A stretch of 64,000 nt of DNA from contig CM055095.1 of the NCBI GenBank assembly GCA_029204225.1, positions 25,090,503-25,154,502 on the forward strand. The letters run 5' to 3'. This document shows positions 12,478-23,870 of the stretch, in pieces. Source of the DNA: Diphasiastrum complanatum. Taxonomy: Eukaryota > Streptophyta > Lycopodiopsida > Lycopodiales > Lycopodiaceae. The notes under the pieces are model-generated. The model worked only from the letters and a program-made list of their open reading frames with translations, was not told the origin of the DNA and ran no database searches. A program made the position numbers and the translations under genes. Positions within the stretch are counted from its first letter, which is position 1. The number at the start of each line of letters is the position of its first letter.

Positions 12478-14500
12478 TTAATCATGGAATTGGGCATTCG
12501 GTGCATGAACTGATGGTGTCGACTGGACAGCGGCCTTTAAGCGTTCTTCTAGGGTGGCTATGTGTTTGTTCAGGGCCTCGATGGAAGCAAGGTAGAATTT
12601 TTGTGATTTTGAGTGTTGCTCCGTCGTAGCTTTCAACTTTTGGACCAGCGTTTGATAGGCCACCATTGGAATGGCAGTTCCCTCAGGAATAGCTGGTGGT
12701 GCGAAGTCATTGAAGTCCATCAATTCCAACTGTTCCTTCATAGCGGAACGTGTTGCTTGTGCATCTGCTACAGCCTCATCCTTTTCGGCTTTGAGGGTAT
12801 CGATGGTTTGCTGCATGTTGGATACCTTCAGTTGGAGCTGGTTCTGGAGGTGGAGTAGCATCTGCTGCTGTTGTTGATTGTAATTGGTGAGGTTCTGGAT
12901 CTGCAGCTGTTGTTGTTTGTTTTCCTCCTCCAGCCTTGCTTTTTCTTTCTGAAGGTCCGCCATAGCACCATCGTTGAATTGTCACATAGTATATTGTCCT
13001 CCTAGGATGCCGAATAGGTTGTATTGGAGGTCATTCACCAACCATACCGCTTTTTGGGCTGCAAGGGGTAATTGCTCCCAAGGTCCAATGTCAGGGAGGG
13101 TGCGTGTGTAGTTAGGATACGACATTGGGTTAAATGGTAGAAAATCAGGGGCAGGGCTAGATGGAGGTGTATGAAAGGCGGGTGGAGGTGATTGTGGAGT
13201 GATGGTTACAAGAGGTGGAGAGATACTACGTGGTGGAGATGTTTGGATTGTGTGAGCGGTGACGATGGTTGATGGAAGTGCATTTAGTAATTGTAATGCA
13301 AAGTCATCTACGTTGACTTTGGAGTCAAGTAGGGTGGAGATTTGTACAGGTGAGGGCTTTGGTGGAATTCTGGAAGTGAAGCCCGTGTTGAGAGTTAGTG
13401 ATGGTGTGGAGGTGGCAGTAAATGGTGGGGGTGGTGATGGGAGTGTGAGAGCAAGTGAGGGAGAGGAGGTTGCCAATGTGGATGGAATCACGCCCATAGG
13501 ATCAAAGCTCGAAGTGTCTGCCATCATTGAGCTGCCTGTTGTTGCCGCTACTGCTTGTCTGCATTGTTGGGCCTGGTGAAGTAAGGTCGCCTGCTGCTCT
13601 AGGACCTCCTTTGGGACCTGCGATGGTTTAAGACTCCCTCTGGATTCAGCATACTCCATCCTGATGTCGCTGGATAGAAGGTCGTGAGGGACATCGGCTT
13701 CTATGCTGATCGCATTCCCTTTCTACTTCTTAGTAGGTGGGGCTGGTGAGACCAAATCTGTTGTCGGTTGGGGGGTGGCTCACTTTTTTGTGCTTGGATA
13801 AACATCATCCAGATCCTTGATGGCAGCAGCCGCCCTAGACCCCAATTGGTGACCAACATGTGGAGGAGGTACCCACATCCGATAGTTGGTTTTCGGGCTT
13901 TCAGAGCTCCGCACAACTTCTCTGCTACCTTCTAAGCCCACTTGTAATTTTGAGTGGGATCGTCCATGGTGAGGGTCAAAGAAAAGATGTCGCTCGGCGG
14001 TATGCGATCCATCTTGGCGGTATGAACTTCGACCATGGTGACGAGGATTTCTGAGGCGGCCCATAGATGGGGATTCGTGATGAGGCAGATAGCGATTTCG
14101 TCGTTGGTTTGGGCAATGGTTTTGCCGTCCTCTATCAGAAACTTTGTGAAGTACTTGGCATTGTAGCTGGTGCCCTTGCCATGGATTGTCTCTCTGAGAT
14201 TAGGAAGCCAATGCTCTGGAGATCCCCATGAGAGACGTTGATGATGGTATAGCTACCCCTCTTGGATGTAATCCGAAAAGTTTGGAATTCATCCGAATAG
14301 GTGGAGTAGGCCGCTCGGATGAGGCTCTCGCTCTGCTGGTCCCGGAAAAGTGTCAGATCAAAGCCAAGGTTTGTGAGAATATCCTTGGCCAAGGTGAGCT
14401 GCTCGGCATAATTCTTGATACAAATCATAAAAATATCCCCTGAATAAGGACGAGGGGGTTTACGGCGATGCAGGCTGAGTGAGGAATTGCGGGAAGCCAT
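12478..14500 (-). CDS. Unrecognised proline-rich and coiled-coil ORF region
   Basis: Three minus-strand segments look like parts of one protein of about 650 residues. From the ATG at 14498..14500 (MASRNSSLSLHRRKP) runs a globular part rich in ordinary residues. A Pro/Ser/Thr-rich part follows (12982..13659), then after a stop a Gln-rich coiled coil (KARLEEENKQQQLQIQNLTN, 12478..12963). The frame breaks near 14130, 13780-13700 and 12970. I do not recognise the family. The location beyond the integrase of a Tat/Athila-like Gypsy element suggests an extra retroelement ORF. A gag-like protein of a separate element driven by its own LTR is equally possible. Confidence 0.4.
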
Positions 14501-14510
14501 GATAGAAGTG

Positions 14511-14583
14511 ATTTTAGATTGCTCTGAGAATTTTGAAAATTTTGAAAATTTTTGGCATGAACTCGAGAGCAGCAATCTAAAAT
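14511..14583 (-). promoter_or_regulatory. Leader hairpin with 13-bp perfect stem
   Basis: ATTTTAGATTGCT (14511..14523) is exactly complementary to AGCAATCTAAAAT (14571..14583). The hairpin ends 11 bases upstream of the ATG at 14500, inside the presumed 5' leader of the unrecognised ORF. Confidence 0.6.
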
Positions 14584-14610
14584 GAACTCGTGGAGAGAAG
14601 GGTGGAGGAC

Positions 14611-14618
14611 TATATATA
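14611..14618 (-). promoter_or_regulatory. TATA box candidate for the ORF at 14500
   Basis: TATATATA lies 111 bases upstream of the ATG in minus orientation and is followed by a pyrimidine-rich CTCCACCCTTCTCTCC. This spacing suits a TATA promoter with an ~80-base leader. Confidence 0.45.
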
Positions 14619-14659
14619 GACTTTTTTTTTTTGGCAAGAATTTGCACCTTCACTCAAAA

Positions 14660-15170
14660 ATCGTCCTCAATGTCTACGATTCGGTAATGATGGTCACGAA
14701 TTTCGAGGCAACGTGTTGAGGGTCCGCGAATTCTTGCAAGTGATTTTTTTATGCCAAAAGAGAAAAATCAATTGATAGTGCCAAACCGTGTCTGATCAGA
14801 ATTCGTAGAGATGACAGAGAAATTGTGGAAATCATTTCGAGCTCCAGCGAATTGTCTGCGAATTCTGATGATGGATATCTGATGAATAAAACTACATTTT
14901 TCTATTTTTAGAATTTTTTTTTTCTGTGAGACAGAATTCGCAGAAGCCAAAAATAAATCGTGCTCTATAGAAAAGAGGTCAAGCAAATTCTATTTAAGAT
15001 GGTGTAAAACAATTCTTCTGAAACTAATGGCTTTTGTGGTTTTCTCAAAGGAGACTATTGGTATACCTGATCTGATAGTATTTTGATGGTTTGAACAAGA
15101 AAGCACAGCAAAAATATTGTCGAAATGGCAGACAGACAATAAAAAATGAAGAAAGACAGTAGGAAAGAAA
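14660..15170. other. Non-coding stretch next to Gypsy integrase
   Basis: No gene seen. It contains four GAATTC sites in a repeated GCGAATTCTG/CAGAATTCG context. The same context occurs several times at 17180-17640 on the other side of the Gypsy remnant, so both may derive from its LTR or untranslated regions. Confidence 0.35.
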
Positions 15171-15174
15171 ACAA

Positions 15175-16191
15175 CTAATATATATCAAGATAAAAACAAT
15201 GTTCATTGTATTTTCTCAGTCGGCTCCCATTGACCATAGTGTCGAGGATATCGCCTTGAAGGGTTTGGAGTTGTACATATCTAGAGGCAAAAAAAAATTT
15301 AATGACGTAAGGTCCTTGGCCAAAAAAATTCAGTTTGCCTTTGAAGGCTTTGGCCTGGTATAGCAGGACCTTATCTCCAACTTGGAAGTCTCTAAGTTTC
15401 AATGATCGATCATCTCATGCTTTTTGTCGTCGTTTGTGGACTTGTTGAGCATGGATGCTGATCCGTCATGTTTCACAGAGTTGCTCAAGATGGAATAACC
15501 TGTTTGCTAGATTTTGGTGAGTATCAAGCTCAAGGTTATAGGCTACTCGAAGGGAGGGGATATGGAATTCCACAGGCATAACAGCTTCTTGGCCATATGT
15601 GAGCTGGAAAGGGGTTAAGTCTGTAGCTCGCTTTGGGGTGGTGCGATAAGCCCAGAGAGCAGCTTGGAGTTTGAGTTTCCAATCAGATCGGGTGGATTCG
15701 ACGGTTTTGGTGAGAATTCCACATAGGATTTTATTGGTGGATTCCGCCTGGCCATTGCAGCATGAATAGTATGGAGAACTTTTACGATGTACCACAAAAA
15801 ATTTGGAAAGAAGATATGTTATGACAGAGTTAAGAAAATGTGTACCCCTATCACTGATAAGCTCTAGAGGACATCCGAAACAAACTATAACCTGTTCATA
15901 GAAAAATTTGGCGGTAGAACGAGCATCAGCATTGCAAACAGCTCTTGCTTCAGCCCATTTGGTGCAATAGTCTGTAGCTACTATGATGTAATGAGATTGT
16001 GTGTGTCGAGCAGCAGGACTAATAGGTCCGACATAATCAATTTCCCATTTCTGGAAAGCTTGATCAGTGGTTACAGGGTGTAAAGGTATGTAGTCTGTTT
16101 TTTTAACGCGTTTTGTGCGTTGGCAGACATCACAAGCCTTAGTGTAATTGTGCATATCCTTGAAGAGTGTTGGCCACCAAAAACTGGCCAA
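15175..16191 (-). pseudogene. Gypsy (Tat/Athila-like) integrase
   Basis: The core frame (15466..16191) shows CDVCQRTKR (zinc cysteines), WEIDYVGPISP (first Asp), ISDRGTHFLN (second Asp) and NGQAESTNKIL (Glu). The triad is therefore intact. TTPKRATDLTPFQLTYGQEAVMPVEF is characteristic of the Tat/Athila branch. The C-terminal domain (DFQVGDKVLLYQAKAFKGKL) is at 15175..15402 after a frame break. No chromodomain is seen, as expected for this branch. Confidence 0.83.
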
Positions 16192-16481
16192 GAGGATTTT
16201 CTTAGCAATTGTTTCAGAAGAGAAATGGCCTACACCAATACCTTCATGAGTGAGGGAAATTACAGAGGGTATTTCACTTTCAGTAAGACATCGTCGGATA
16301 ATTCCATCTAACCCTTGCTTGTAGAGTTGTCCTGCATTTAACGTATAAAGTTGAGTTTTGAGGATCTGAAGTTAAATATTCTGTAATTTTTTTAGCCCAT
16401 ACAGGTGTAGAGTCAACTTGGAAAAGGATTGCATCTGGTAGATCATCGTTGACGCCTTGATCAGGGGTAGAGGTTAGGGAT

Positions 16482-16930
16482 TCAAGATAGATGGTCTGCT
16501 AGAAAATGCTGAGCTCCCTTACGAACCACGATCCTAAACTCAAATTCTCGCAGTAATAGGATCCATCTAGTAATACAGCCTGTGGTGCAGGTCTTGTTAA
16601 TGAGATACAACAGTGCTTGATGATTAGTGAAGAACACAAAGACTTTTCCTAGAAAATAATGGCGAAACTTTTGAACCGCATATACCATTGCCAAGGCTTC
16701 ACGTTCAGTAGTGGTATAATTGACTTCAACGGGTATCAATTGTTGACTAAGAAAATGGATTGGGTAGTCCTTTTTGAATTCTCTCGGTTGGGTGAGCACT
16801 GCTCCAATGGCATACTTGGATGTATCGGTATGCACATGGAATTCTTTAGAATAATCAGGATCCCGGAGGATGGGTGCATTGGTAAGGGCTTCTTTGATGC
16901 ATTATCAAAGTCTTGAAGAAATCGGACTGG
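16482..16930 (-). pseudogene. Gypsy (Tat/Athila-like) RNase H
   Basis: VHTDTSKYAIGAVLTQ, LIPVEVNYTTTEREALAMVYAVQKFRHYFLG and FFTNHQALLYLINK form a Gypsy RNase H that ends FLADHLS. The Asp, Glu and Asp positions of the catalytic set are present. Upstream it joins the gag stub described for the element. Confidence 0.82.
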
Positions 16931-17071
16931 GTCAGATTTGCCATCATACTTTGGTGCATCGATACGTGGAATTCTTCGTTCCAGTCGTGGAGTAGTCAGA
17001 TTAGAAGATTCAACACAGTCACGAGACATGATGCAGAATACAGATGAGCAGGTCAGTATTGTACTTGGCAA

Positions 17072-18160
17072 AAGGGCAGTTTGCTTGCAAAATTGATAAT
17101 GTAGGACAAAAAAACTGGTCTTTTTGGTCGTGATAGAATGCGCGGACAGGCTGAAAAATTGTGGAGAGGCAGATAAATCGTACTGTAGTACTCGCGAATT
17201 CTGACAGGAAGTTCTGAATGTCAGAATAATGATTTTTTTAAATTTTTTGAAAAAAAAATTGTAGTTTCAGAATTTGCTGGTAGGACAGGGAAATTGTACT
17301 CTTTGAGAACGAATTCTGAGGCTTGATGGCGAATTCTAACAGAGAGGTTTGACTGGCAGATAGGGATATGGGAAAAAATGTGATTCTTTGATAATAAACA
17401 GGCAAAATCTCTAAGGTAGAATTTGCGAGATTGCTGGAGGACTGATCTTGATGAGATATAGCCTCAGTGAAGCCGACAAACTTAGGACAAAGATTTGGGT
17501 GAGAAATAAGGGATTTTGATAGTATATCAGGCTGTTTTCTCATAATCTGACCGTGGTCAGAATTCGTGGAGGTGATAAAATGAAAGATCAGGGTCTGTTA
17601 GGGCTGTAAACAGGCTGGCGAATTCTGATATACATGTTTGGTTTCGAAAAAAGTCACTTGGATCACTTCTTTTGAAAAAAATGCCCAAGTTGACTCTTTT
17701 GTTGCTTCCCCCCGACTTGAGAAGTTGCTCCGAAGCTTGTGTAGGACCTGGAGAGACAATGCGTGTTGTTTGTTGGTAGATAGAGACAGGTAAACAAGCA
17801 AACATACAACACGGAAGCAAGAAAGCAAAAAGGAGAAGAACCTAGGTAAAAAATACTTAAAAAGCGGCAACGGTGTGTGCGGTGGCTAGATCTACTTACG
17901 GGTGTAGTACAGGGATGTAGAGATTTGTCCACTTTTTAAGTTTCTACAACAAGCTTCAATGGAAATATGGAAAGAATCAACAAGAATGAGAGCACTAAGG
18001 CTTACCCAACTAGTGCCCAAAACAAAAATAAAGCTACTTAATAACAACAACAATAAAAATCCTTGCTAAGGCAAACCCAACTAGCAAGATTGCTAAATCC
18101 TACGTAACACCCAAAGGGAGATAATAATAATTGCGGCTAAACTAAGCAATAAACAAATAA
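17072..18160. other. Probable 5' region of the Gypsy remnant
   Basis: No gene supported. AT-rich, with repeated GAATTC contexts at about 17200, 17325, 17333, 17560 and 17618. The sequence at 17700-17940 has no clear coding signal. It is likely LTR or leader of the element to its left, but no second LTR could be matched. Confidence 0.3.
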
Positions 18161-21100
18161 AACCATGCCACAATTAAAGGCCAATGAAAGGAGGCAAGAG
18201 GAGGCCCGAGCACCTTCCCTCAAGCTATGCACCTTCCAATGGGAACACAATGAAATGCAGGATAATCACAATAGTAATTTTGCCTTAATCACAAAGTGTT
18301 GTTTACAATGCAAATACCTCTCCTTTTATGGCAAGGAGGGTCTTCCATAAGTGTCTACTAACTTATGGGACTAATCTGTTTCTAGCCTTTCTAGAACTTC
18401 TAACTTAGAATTTAGAACTTCAAAGTTTCTTATTTTAGGAAAACTTAAGATAGGATATTTCTAATCTTAAGTTTTCTAAGTCTAAGTTCTGAATCTAAGT
18501 TTAAGCTATTTTATTATTATTTAAGCTTCTACTCATGGACTTACAAAACACATGCCATGGTTGAAGTTTATTAACAGATACTCATACGCGGACTTACAAA
18601 ACACATGCCACAGAGTTTTATTTTTTTATTTTTTTTATTTTCTCTGTGTTAGCATGGTTGCTAATAGTTGACTTTTTGCAAAAAATGTGATAGTGTCCTA
18701 AAGTCTCATTTCCTTCATTTTGAGGTACCCTCACACTTTGCCAAAGTCAGTTCCTTAACATTTGAGGCACTTTGAAAAATGCAAAAAATGCGACTCTGCA
18801 TGTTTACTCGTAATTCTTGATAGGCAAAAAATGCGAAATGTGACACCACATTTTTACACAGTATTCCTGATAGGCGACAATGTCACTAAATTGCGAAAAA
18901 GACGACACTGTAATTTTACTCGTAATTTTTGACAGGCAACATTGTCAGGATTGTAGAGAGAGAAAATGTGACACTGTTGTAAAACTCCGTGTATTTTTGT
19001 AGACTGTGTAAAAACACTTGTAATTCTGCAAACTGTATAAAAACACAAGAAAATCCGTAGAACTGGAAAAACAATGGATGAGGATTAAAACCGATTAGTC
19101 GTTTAGTAAGAAGGAGAATAATTCAACAATGCCAGCACCAATGTTTGTTGATTCCTTCAACCTCTGGTTTTCAGAATATGTGTGCTATCTTCTTGAACTC
19201 AATCTTCTTCTTGCAGTATAGTGGTATGTGTCTCGCCTATCAGTTTGGCACACCTACGACCTGAACTTGATCTTTGACTAGCAATGGAAGCTCAACTTGA
19301 ATCTTGATCTATCAGGATTCATATACCTACAGTTCTACAATTATACTTTAGATTTTTTTTTTCTTGTTTTATTACAGTCTGTAGATTATTACTAATCTAA
19401 TCTAAACGAGAAACAGAAAACCATATTGAATTTAATTGTACTGAATTCACCAAAACAACAGAACAAGATCTAACTAAAGCACATGTGAATCCTATAGAGT
19501 GCTTATTACAAATATCACTCAACATTTCTAAGAAGCCCCTCAAGGAGCCAAGCACAAAGTAGCATCAAATCTGAGTGTAAATGATGGATCAGCCACTAAG
19601 CCCTGTACATCTACCTGATGTTAATCACAAAACCAATCCATAAAGAGAAGAAACAACAAACACATTCATACACAAGTACCCAAACTAAATGCATGACGAT
19701 GGAGCATAGAAAGAGATGCATGATGAAGAATCTTCAATAAACATTTTAGCAACATCTCAATACAAAACATATGTTGTGGAACTCGTGGAGGAGGCTCCTA
19801 TTTGTGCACACAAAGAGTGAACCCCATTCTAGAACATTTTGAGTTCCACTTTTTGACTAGTGGGTGAATCCCATTCTATAATCTTTTGGGTTCCACCTCT
19901 TACATGATAATAGGAGGCCTCTTTATTAAAGTTGAGAGAGTCTAAATTACTAGCTCCCACATGGTTTTCCATCTTTCGGAAATTACCATGGGGCTTATAG
20001 AATATACATTTAGCATATCACTAGTAATCCTTGTGCTCTCAGACTCGGCTCTCAACATCATCTCCATTGGAAACCCTTTTTGGGTGATGAGGTACTGCAT
20101 CGACACCTCAGGGGCATGGCATCAGCTAACATTATCCTCCCCCCTATAGTGTTGCAGACCCACTACAATGCCTCAGCTTTGACGCTTGGTTCTTGGAAAG
20201 GCATGGATCAACATTTGCATGCGTAAAACCAATAACTTATTTGTTAATATCGTCGCGCTTCTGGACAACAACTTCAATATTCGCAACGGCTTGTCAAGAT
20301 AGCCCTGCGTAACTGAGTGTCTCTCATTTGTCTTTCTCGGCTTTCTTTTTGTCAAGAGACTTCTCGTAGCCTATCTCCCTGCCGATGGCTTCGAATGTGA
20401 TGATCTCGTTTTTTTTTTTTGCCCAACGGAATAGGTCCCATATAAGGCCTAATCACTGGTATGAACTTGTTCGTATTTCAGCTCTTGATCATCTGAACAT
20501 GTTGTCCTTTGAAAATCTTCGGACTCTTTTCTTTGGATTTCTCGTAGGTCTTGCCAAATATTCATCAATTGCCTTGGCACTCTTTGTATTCTCCTTTCTG
20601 TTTCTGGGTGTTTCCTCAGTTCATCTTCCAATCAAAGTCTCGGCCTTGGGGTGCTCTTCCTGGTTGAGTCCCTTTGGATTGCTCGTCTGACTTTTTAGCA
20701 TATGTCTTCTGGAGTGGGATCAACTGCAAGTGTACCTTCTACTTGTGTCATTGTAGACAGCTCTCTTTCTCCCTCCCTTGAATCTATTGCCTATGGTGGC
20801 TGTTGGAATGCTACCACAAAATCAATTGCTTGTTGGACGCGAGGGGATGATGTCAGTAGTTGTAATGTCCTGTTGGTGATTGGGACCTGGATCTTCTAGC
20901 AGCAGGTGATTCCACTTGTGGTGATTGTGGTTGCTGGCATCTGCTTGTAATGCGGTCCTAATGGCCTGAAATGTAATGATGACATGAAATTTTCTCCATT
21001 CAAAGAACTTTAAAGTGGGTATTAGCCGACCATATAAAAAAATGAGAAGAAGATAATTAAGGATAAACAAAAAGAAATAAAGAGGAAGATAAGGAAGATG

Positions 21101-22617
21101 AAAAAGAATAAGGGATAATCAAGAAGATAAAGATGTAGGAATAAAGAGAGGATGAGCAGGGAGAGGGAACATGAGAGTAGGAGAGTAGATGATGGAGTAG
21201 GAGGAAAAGGGGGGGGGGGGGGGGGCATGCTACGCTTATAAAATTCGAACAATACTATCGCGACAGTCGTCACGTTTGATTCTACTTGATTTTAACTTTG
21301 AAATCATCAGAATCTATGAGATTGATTTCGTAGACAAATATAAATAGAGATAATATTGTTATGTAGAAGTATTCGATAGCTCATATAAAACTATAAGAGA
21401 ACATAATCAGATTACAGTAGAATAAAGAAGCATACATTCATATGACATAATACTGAATGCAATAAAACTGTATGATTGATTCAGCAAGTAGAATGTACAA
21501 ATCAGATGAATAACGAGCACAAGACGACGACGGATGCAATTGTTTACTCAAAACTAACTTTGAATCTCTGATCATCTCCGTCTGATACACTTCCGCTAAT
21601 TGGCCATGCTTCAACAATGCTCTTGAACTTGAAAAACAATATGATAACTTGAGAAAATGATTAGCTATCTATACTTGTTAGGAATGCCGCATGGGCTTAT
21701 CCAAATAATGGTTAAAGGCAACTATTTGGCCATTGATTGCAATTGGCACTTAGCCATATTGTGTTGTCACTTATCCAGGTAAATTACATGGTAATTACTT
21801 GCTAACAATGGTTAGAGCAAGTCGTTAGTTTTATAACAAGTAATAACATGATCTATTAACCTTTGGCAAATATTTGTCGGCCTTCGATAGTCACTCGATA
21901 GTTGTCATTGTCGTTTCGAACCACCTGTTGGTGATTCTTATGTATGTCTACAAACTGTGCGATAACGTGAGTAAAAATGCATAAACTGGATAAATGAATG
22001 GATATAGATTAAAGATTGGATAATGAGGATAATAATCCAACGACGTTGGGGGGTCTATTGTGCCCCCCTACAGCAAGGGGTGCAACATAAATGCATGTAG
22101 ACAAAATTATATTGTTTGTTTATTTGGTTGTTGTTACCATGCCTACCACACAAAGTGTCCAAAAGTTCACAAATACCATTGTCATTGACCTATATGATGA
22201 AACATATACTAGAGATAAGGGCATTGAACACAATGACAAAAGTACCGTAGACAAAAATTTAAAAGACATTAACCCCACCCTCGGAGCAATTTGCTTGTGA
22301 AATGACTTATGCAATCTAGCATAGTCCACAAAGTATATGAGCCGCTTGCTTAATATAATGGAATTATTGCATTTCATGTGTGTGGAAATTCTTCGATGGC
22401 AGGGATGGAACAATGTTAATGACAAGAAATGCTGATTTTCCAGGCATTGTGCGCAAAAGCTATTGTGGTGATGTATTCGTGTGCATGGATGGACTTTGTG
22501 GATCTCACATGCTCTCTGGTGCACCAAATTGGCAATGTTGGTTTAGTGAGTTGAAAACCAAACCTCATTGGGTGTTTTTTTAGACGGTTATGAAACACTA
22601 GAGTGTTTTTATTGCAA
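18161..22617. other. Decayed intergenic sequence without recognisable genes
   Basis: I see no gene here. Notable items: diverged short repeats built on GTAATTTTTGACAGGC / AAATGTGACACTG (about 18780-19030), a purine-rich tract and G run (about 21060-21225), and short open frames near 20385-20700 that match no family I know. Confidence 0.45.
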
Positions 22618-23090
22618 AGGTGTCATACTGAAATCTCATTGGGAGTCTAGTGCACCTTATTATGTACACAAGACTTGACATAGCTTTTGCTCTATATTCA
22701 TTTAGCTAGCTTTCAAACAATCCAAGAAGAATACATCGACAAATGGCAAAAAGTGTCTTACATTATCTAAAGAATACATTTGAATATTTTGCTACAAGCA
22801 TACAATGACGCCAGCTGCACAAGCCACAAAAATGATAGCAAGTCAATTTTTGGAGGATGTTTCTTGCTATGTGGGGCCATGAGTTGGGTTTGCAATATGC
22901 AATCTATAGTTGGCCAGTCATCATGTGAATTATAATACATAGCAGCCTCTAATCACACTAACGAAGTTGTATGGTTGAGATCACATGTTAAGTAGACATG
23001 ACTTACAATCATGAGAGTGGATACTCAAGTGCAATCAACAACTTAACAAAGGATCCAGTCTTTCACATTCCATTGAAATATCCTCACAAC
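22618..23090 (+). pseudogene. Copia-4 RNase H relic
   Basis: Across shifted frames the + strand reads MYTRLDIAFAL, SNNPRRIH, MAKSVLHYLKNTFEY, YNDASCTSHKNDSKSIFGGCFLLCGGAMSW and YIAASNHTNEVVWLRS. This is a Copia RNase H with many stops. The following 23060-23180 contains a duplicated ~55-bp segment (CACATTCTTATACCA twice). Confidence 0.78.
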
Positions 23091-23197
23091 CCTCACATTC
23101 TTATACCAAAGGTTGTGAAACACATTTAATTAAAATATCATCACAACCTTCACATTCTTATACCATTAGCTCTAGTTGATGTGCAATTATGAACTAG

Positions 23198-23294
23198 GTA
23201 TCGTTCACTAGGCCGAGACCTGTAGTAAGATGAGCTATGGGGCGGCGAATCTAGCTACAAGCCTGTTGCCCACTATCGGATGAACGAACGATAC
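23198..23294. repeat. 9-bp inverted repeat spanning 97 bp
   Basis: GTATCGTTC (23198..23206) and GAACGATAC (23286..23294) are exact inverted copies around a relatively GC-rich 79-bp interior. It could be a small foldback element. No RNA gene is recognised. Confidence 0.4.
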
Positions 23295-23580
23295 TTGATA
23301 GAGATAGATGGTCAATATCTAAATACGTTTACAGCGTGTGCTATGGCTCATAATTTGTGCATTGGTTGATGTTCTCAACGAATGACATAATGCCACATGT
23401 CCAGTATCAGCTCGCCACTCCTAAGTGAGAGGCGATGGAATACAAATAACTAATGGGAAGCTCTATGGAGGCATTGGAATACAACTGCACTAAAGGGCGC
23501 TGGAATCCTGCTGCAAACCTTAACTCTGACTCGTTAGGAATGTTGCAAAAGGCAGTTGGGCAAGCTCTGATAGCTATTAT

Positions 23581-23789
23581 TTTAGGGTTTGACCATAATT
23601 CATGAAGACGAAACAAAGGTGCTGTAATTGATGCAAGCTGATGAGCTATATCTAAGGATTTTGATCATAATGCGTGAAGGATTTAAGGCGCTGCTATTGA
23701 TGAAGCGCGCATGATCTTCATCCAAGGTTTTGGTCATAATACGTGAAAGGGATCAAGGTTCTGTAATGGATGCAAGCTCCTAAGGTATG
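23581..23789 (+). repeat. Three ~70-bp tandem repeats upstream of HEN2, with telo-boxes
   Basis: CATAAT followed by CGTGAAG-like and CTGTAATTGATG-like words recurs at 23594, 23666 and 23735 (periods 72 and 69). TTTAGGGTTT, the reverse of the plant telo-box AAACCCTAAA, lies at 23581..23590 and 23797..23806. Telo-boxes are common in promoters of plant translation and RNA-processing genes, so this is probably HEN2 promoter or leader. Confidence 0.6.
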
Positions 23790-23825
23790 GGTTCATTTTA
23801 GGGTTTCAATGCAGAAATTATAAAG

Positions 23826-23858
23826 ATGTCAGAGCTCAAGGGCATGTCTCAGAAATAG
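23826..23858 (+). CDS. Possible uORF of HEN2 (10 codons)
   Basis: ATG at 23826 opens a 10-codon frame (MSELKGMSQK) ending at TAG, 12 bases before the main ATG. A TATAAAG at 23819..23825 sits directly before it. If that is the real TATA box, the uORF would not be in the mRNA. The transcription start is unknown. Confidence 0.3.
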   Translation: MSELKGMSQK

Positions 23859-23870
23859 CAGATTGATACA

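Larger units (their letters stand above)
15175..17000 (-). mobile_element. Tat/Athila-like Ty3/Gypsy element with internal deletion
   Basis: Minus strand: a gag start (RIPRIDAPKYDGKSDPVRFL, about 16920-16980) runs within a few bases into the end of the reverse transcriptase and RNase H (ALTNAPILRDPDYSKEF, about 16900). Integrase follows. Gag C-terminus, protease and nearly all of the reverse transcriptase are missing, so one deletion of some 2 kb or more has fused the ends. Integrase motifs place it near Tat/Athila. Confidence 0.7.

Noticed and set aside
12478-14653. Calling the proline-rich/coiled-coil ORF an envelope protein
   Set aside because: No signal peptide or transmembrane segment is visible, and position next to a Gypsy integrase alone is not enough.
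20385-20899. Open frames of 60-101 codons around 20.4-20.9 kb
   Set aside because: Low-complexity hydrophobic or Ser-rich translations without family resemblance. Likely chance frames in decayed DNA.
23198-23294. Small RNA gene or tRNA in the 97-bp inverted repeat
   Set aside because: Only the outer 9 bp pair well. No known RNA motif was seen.
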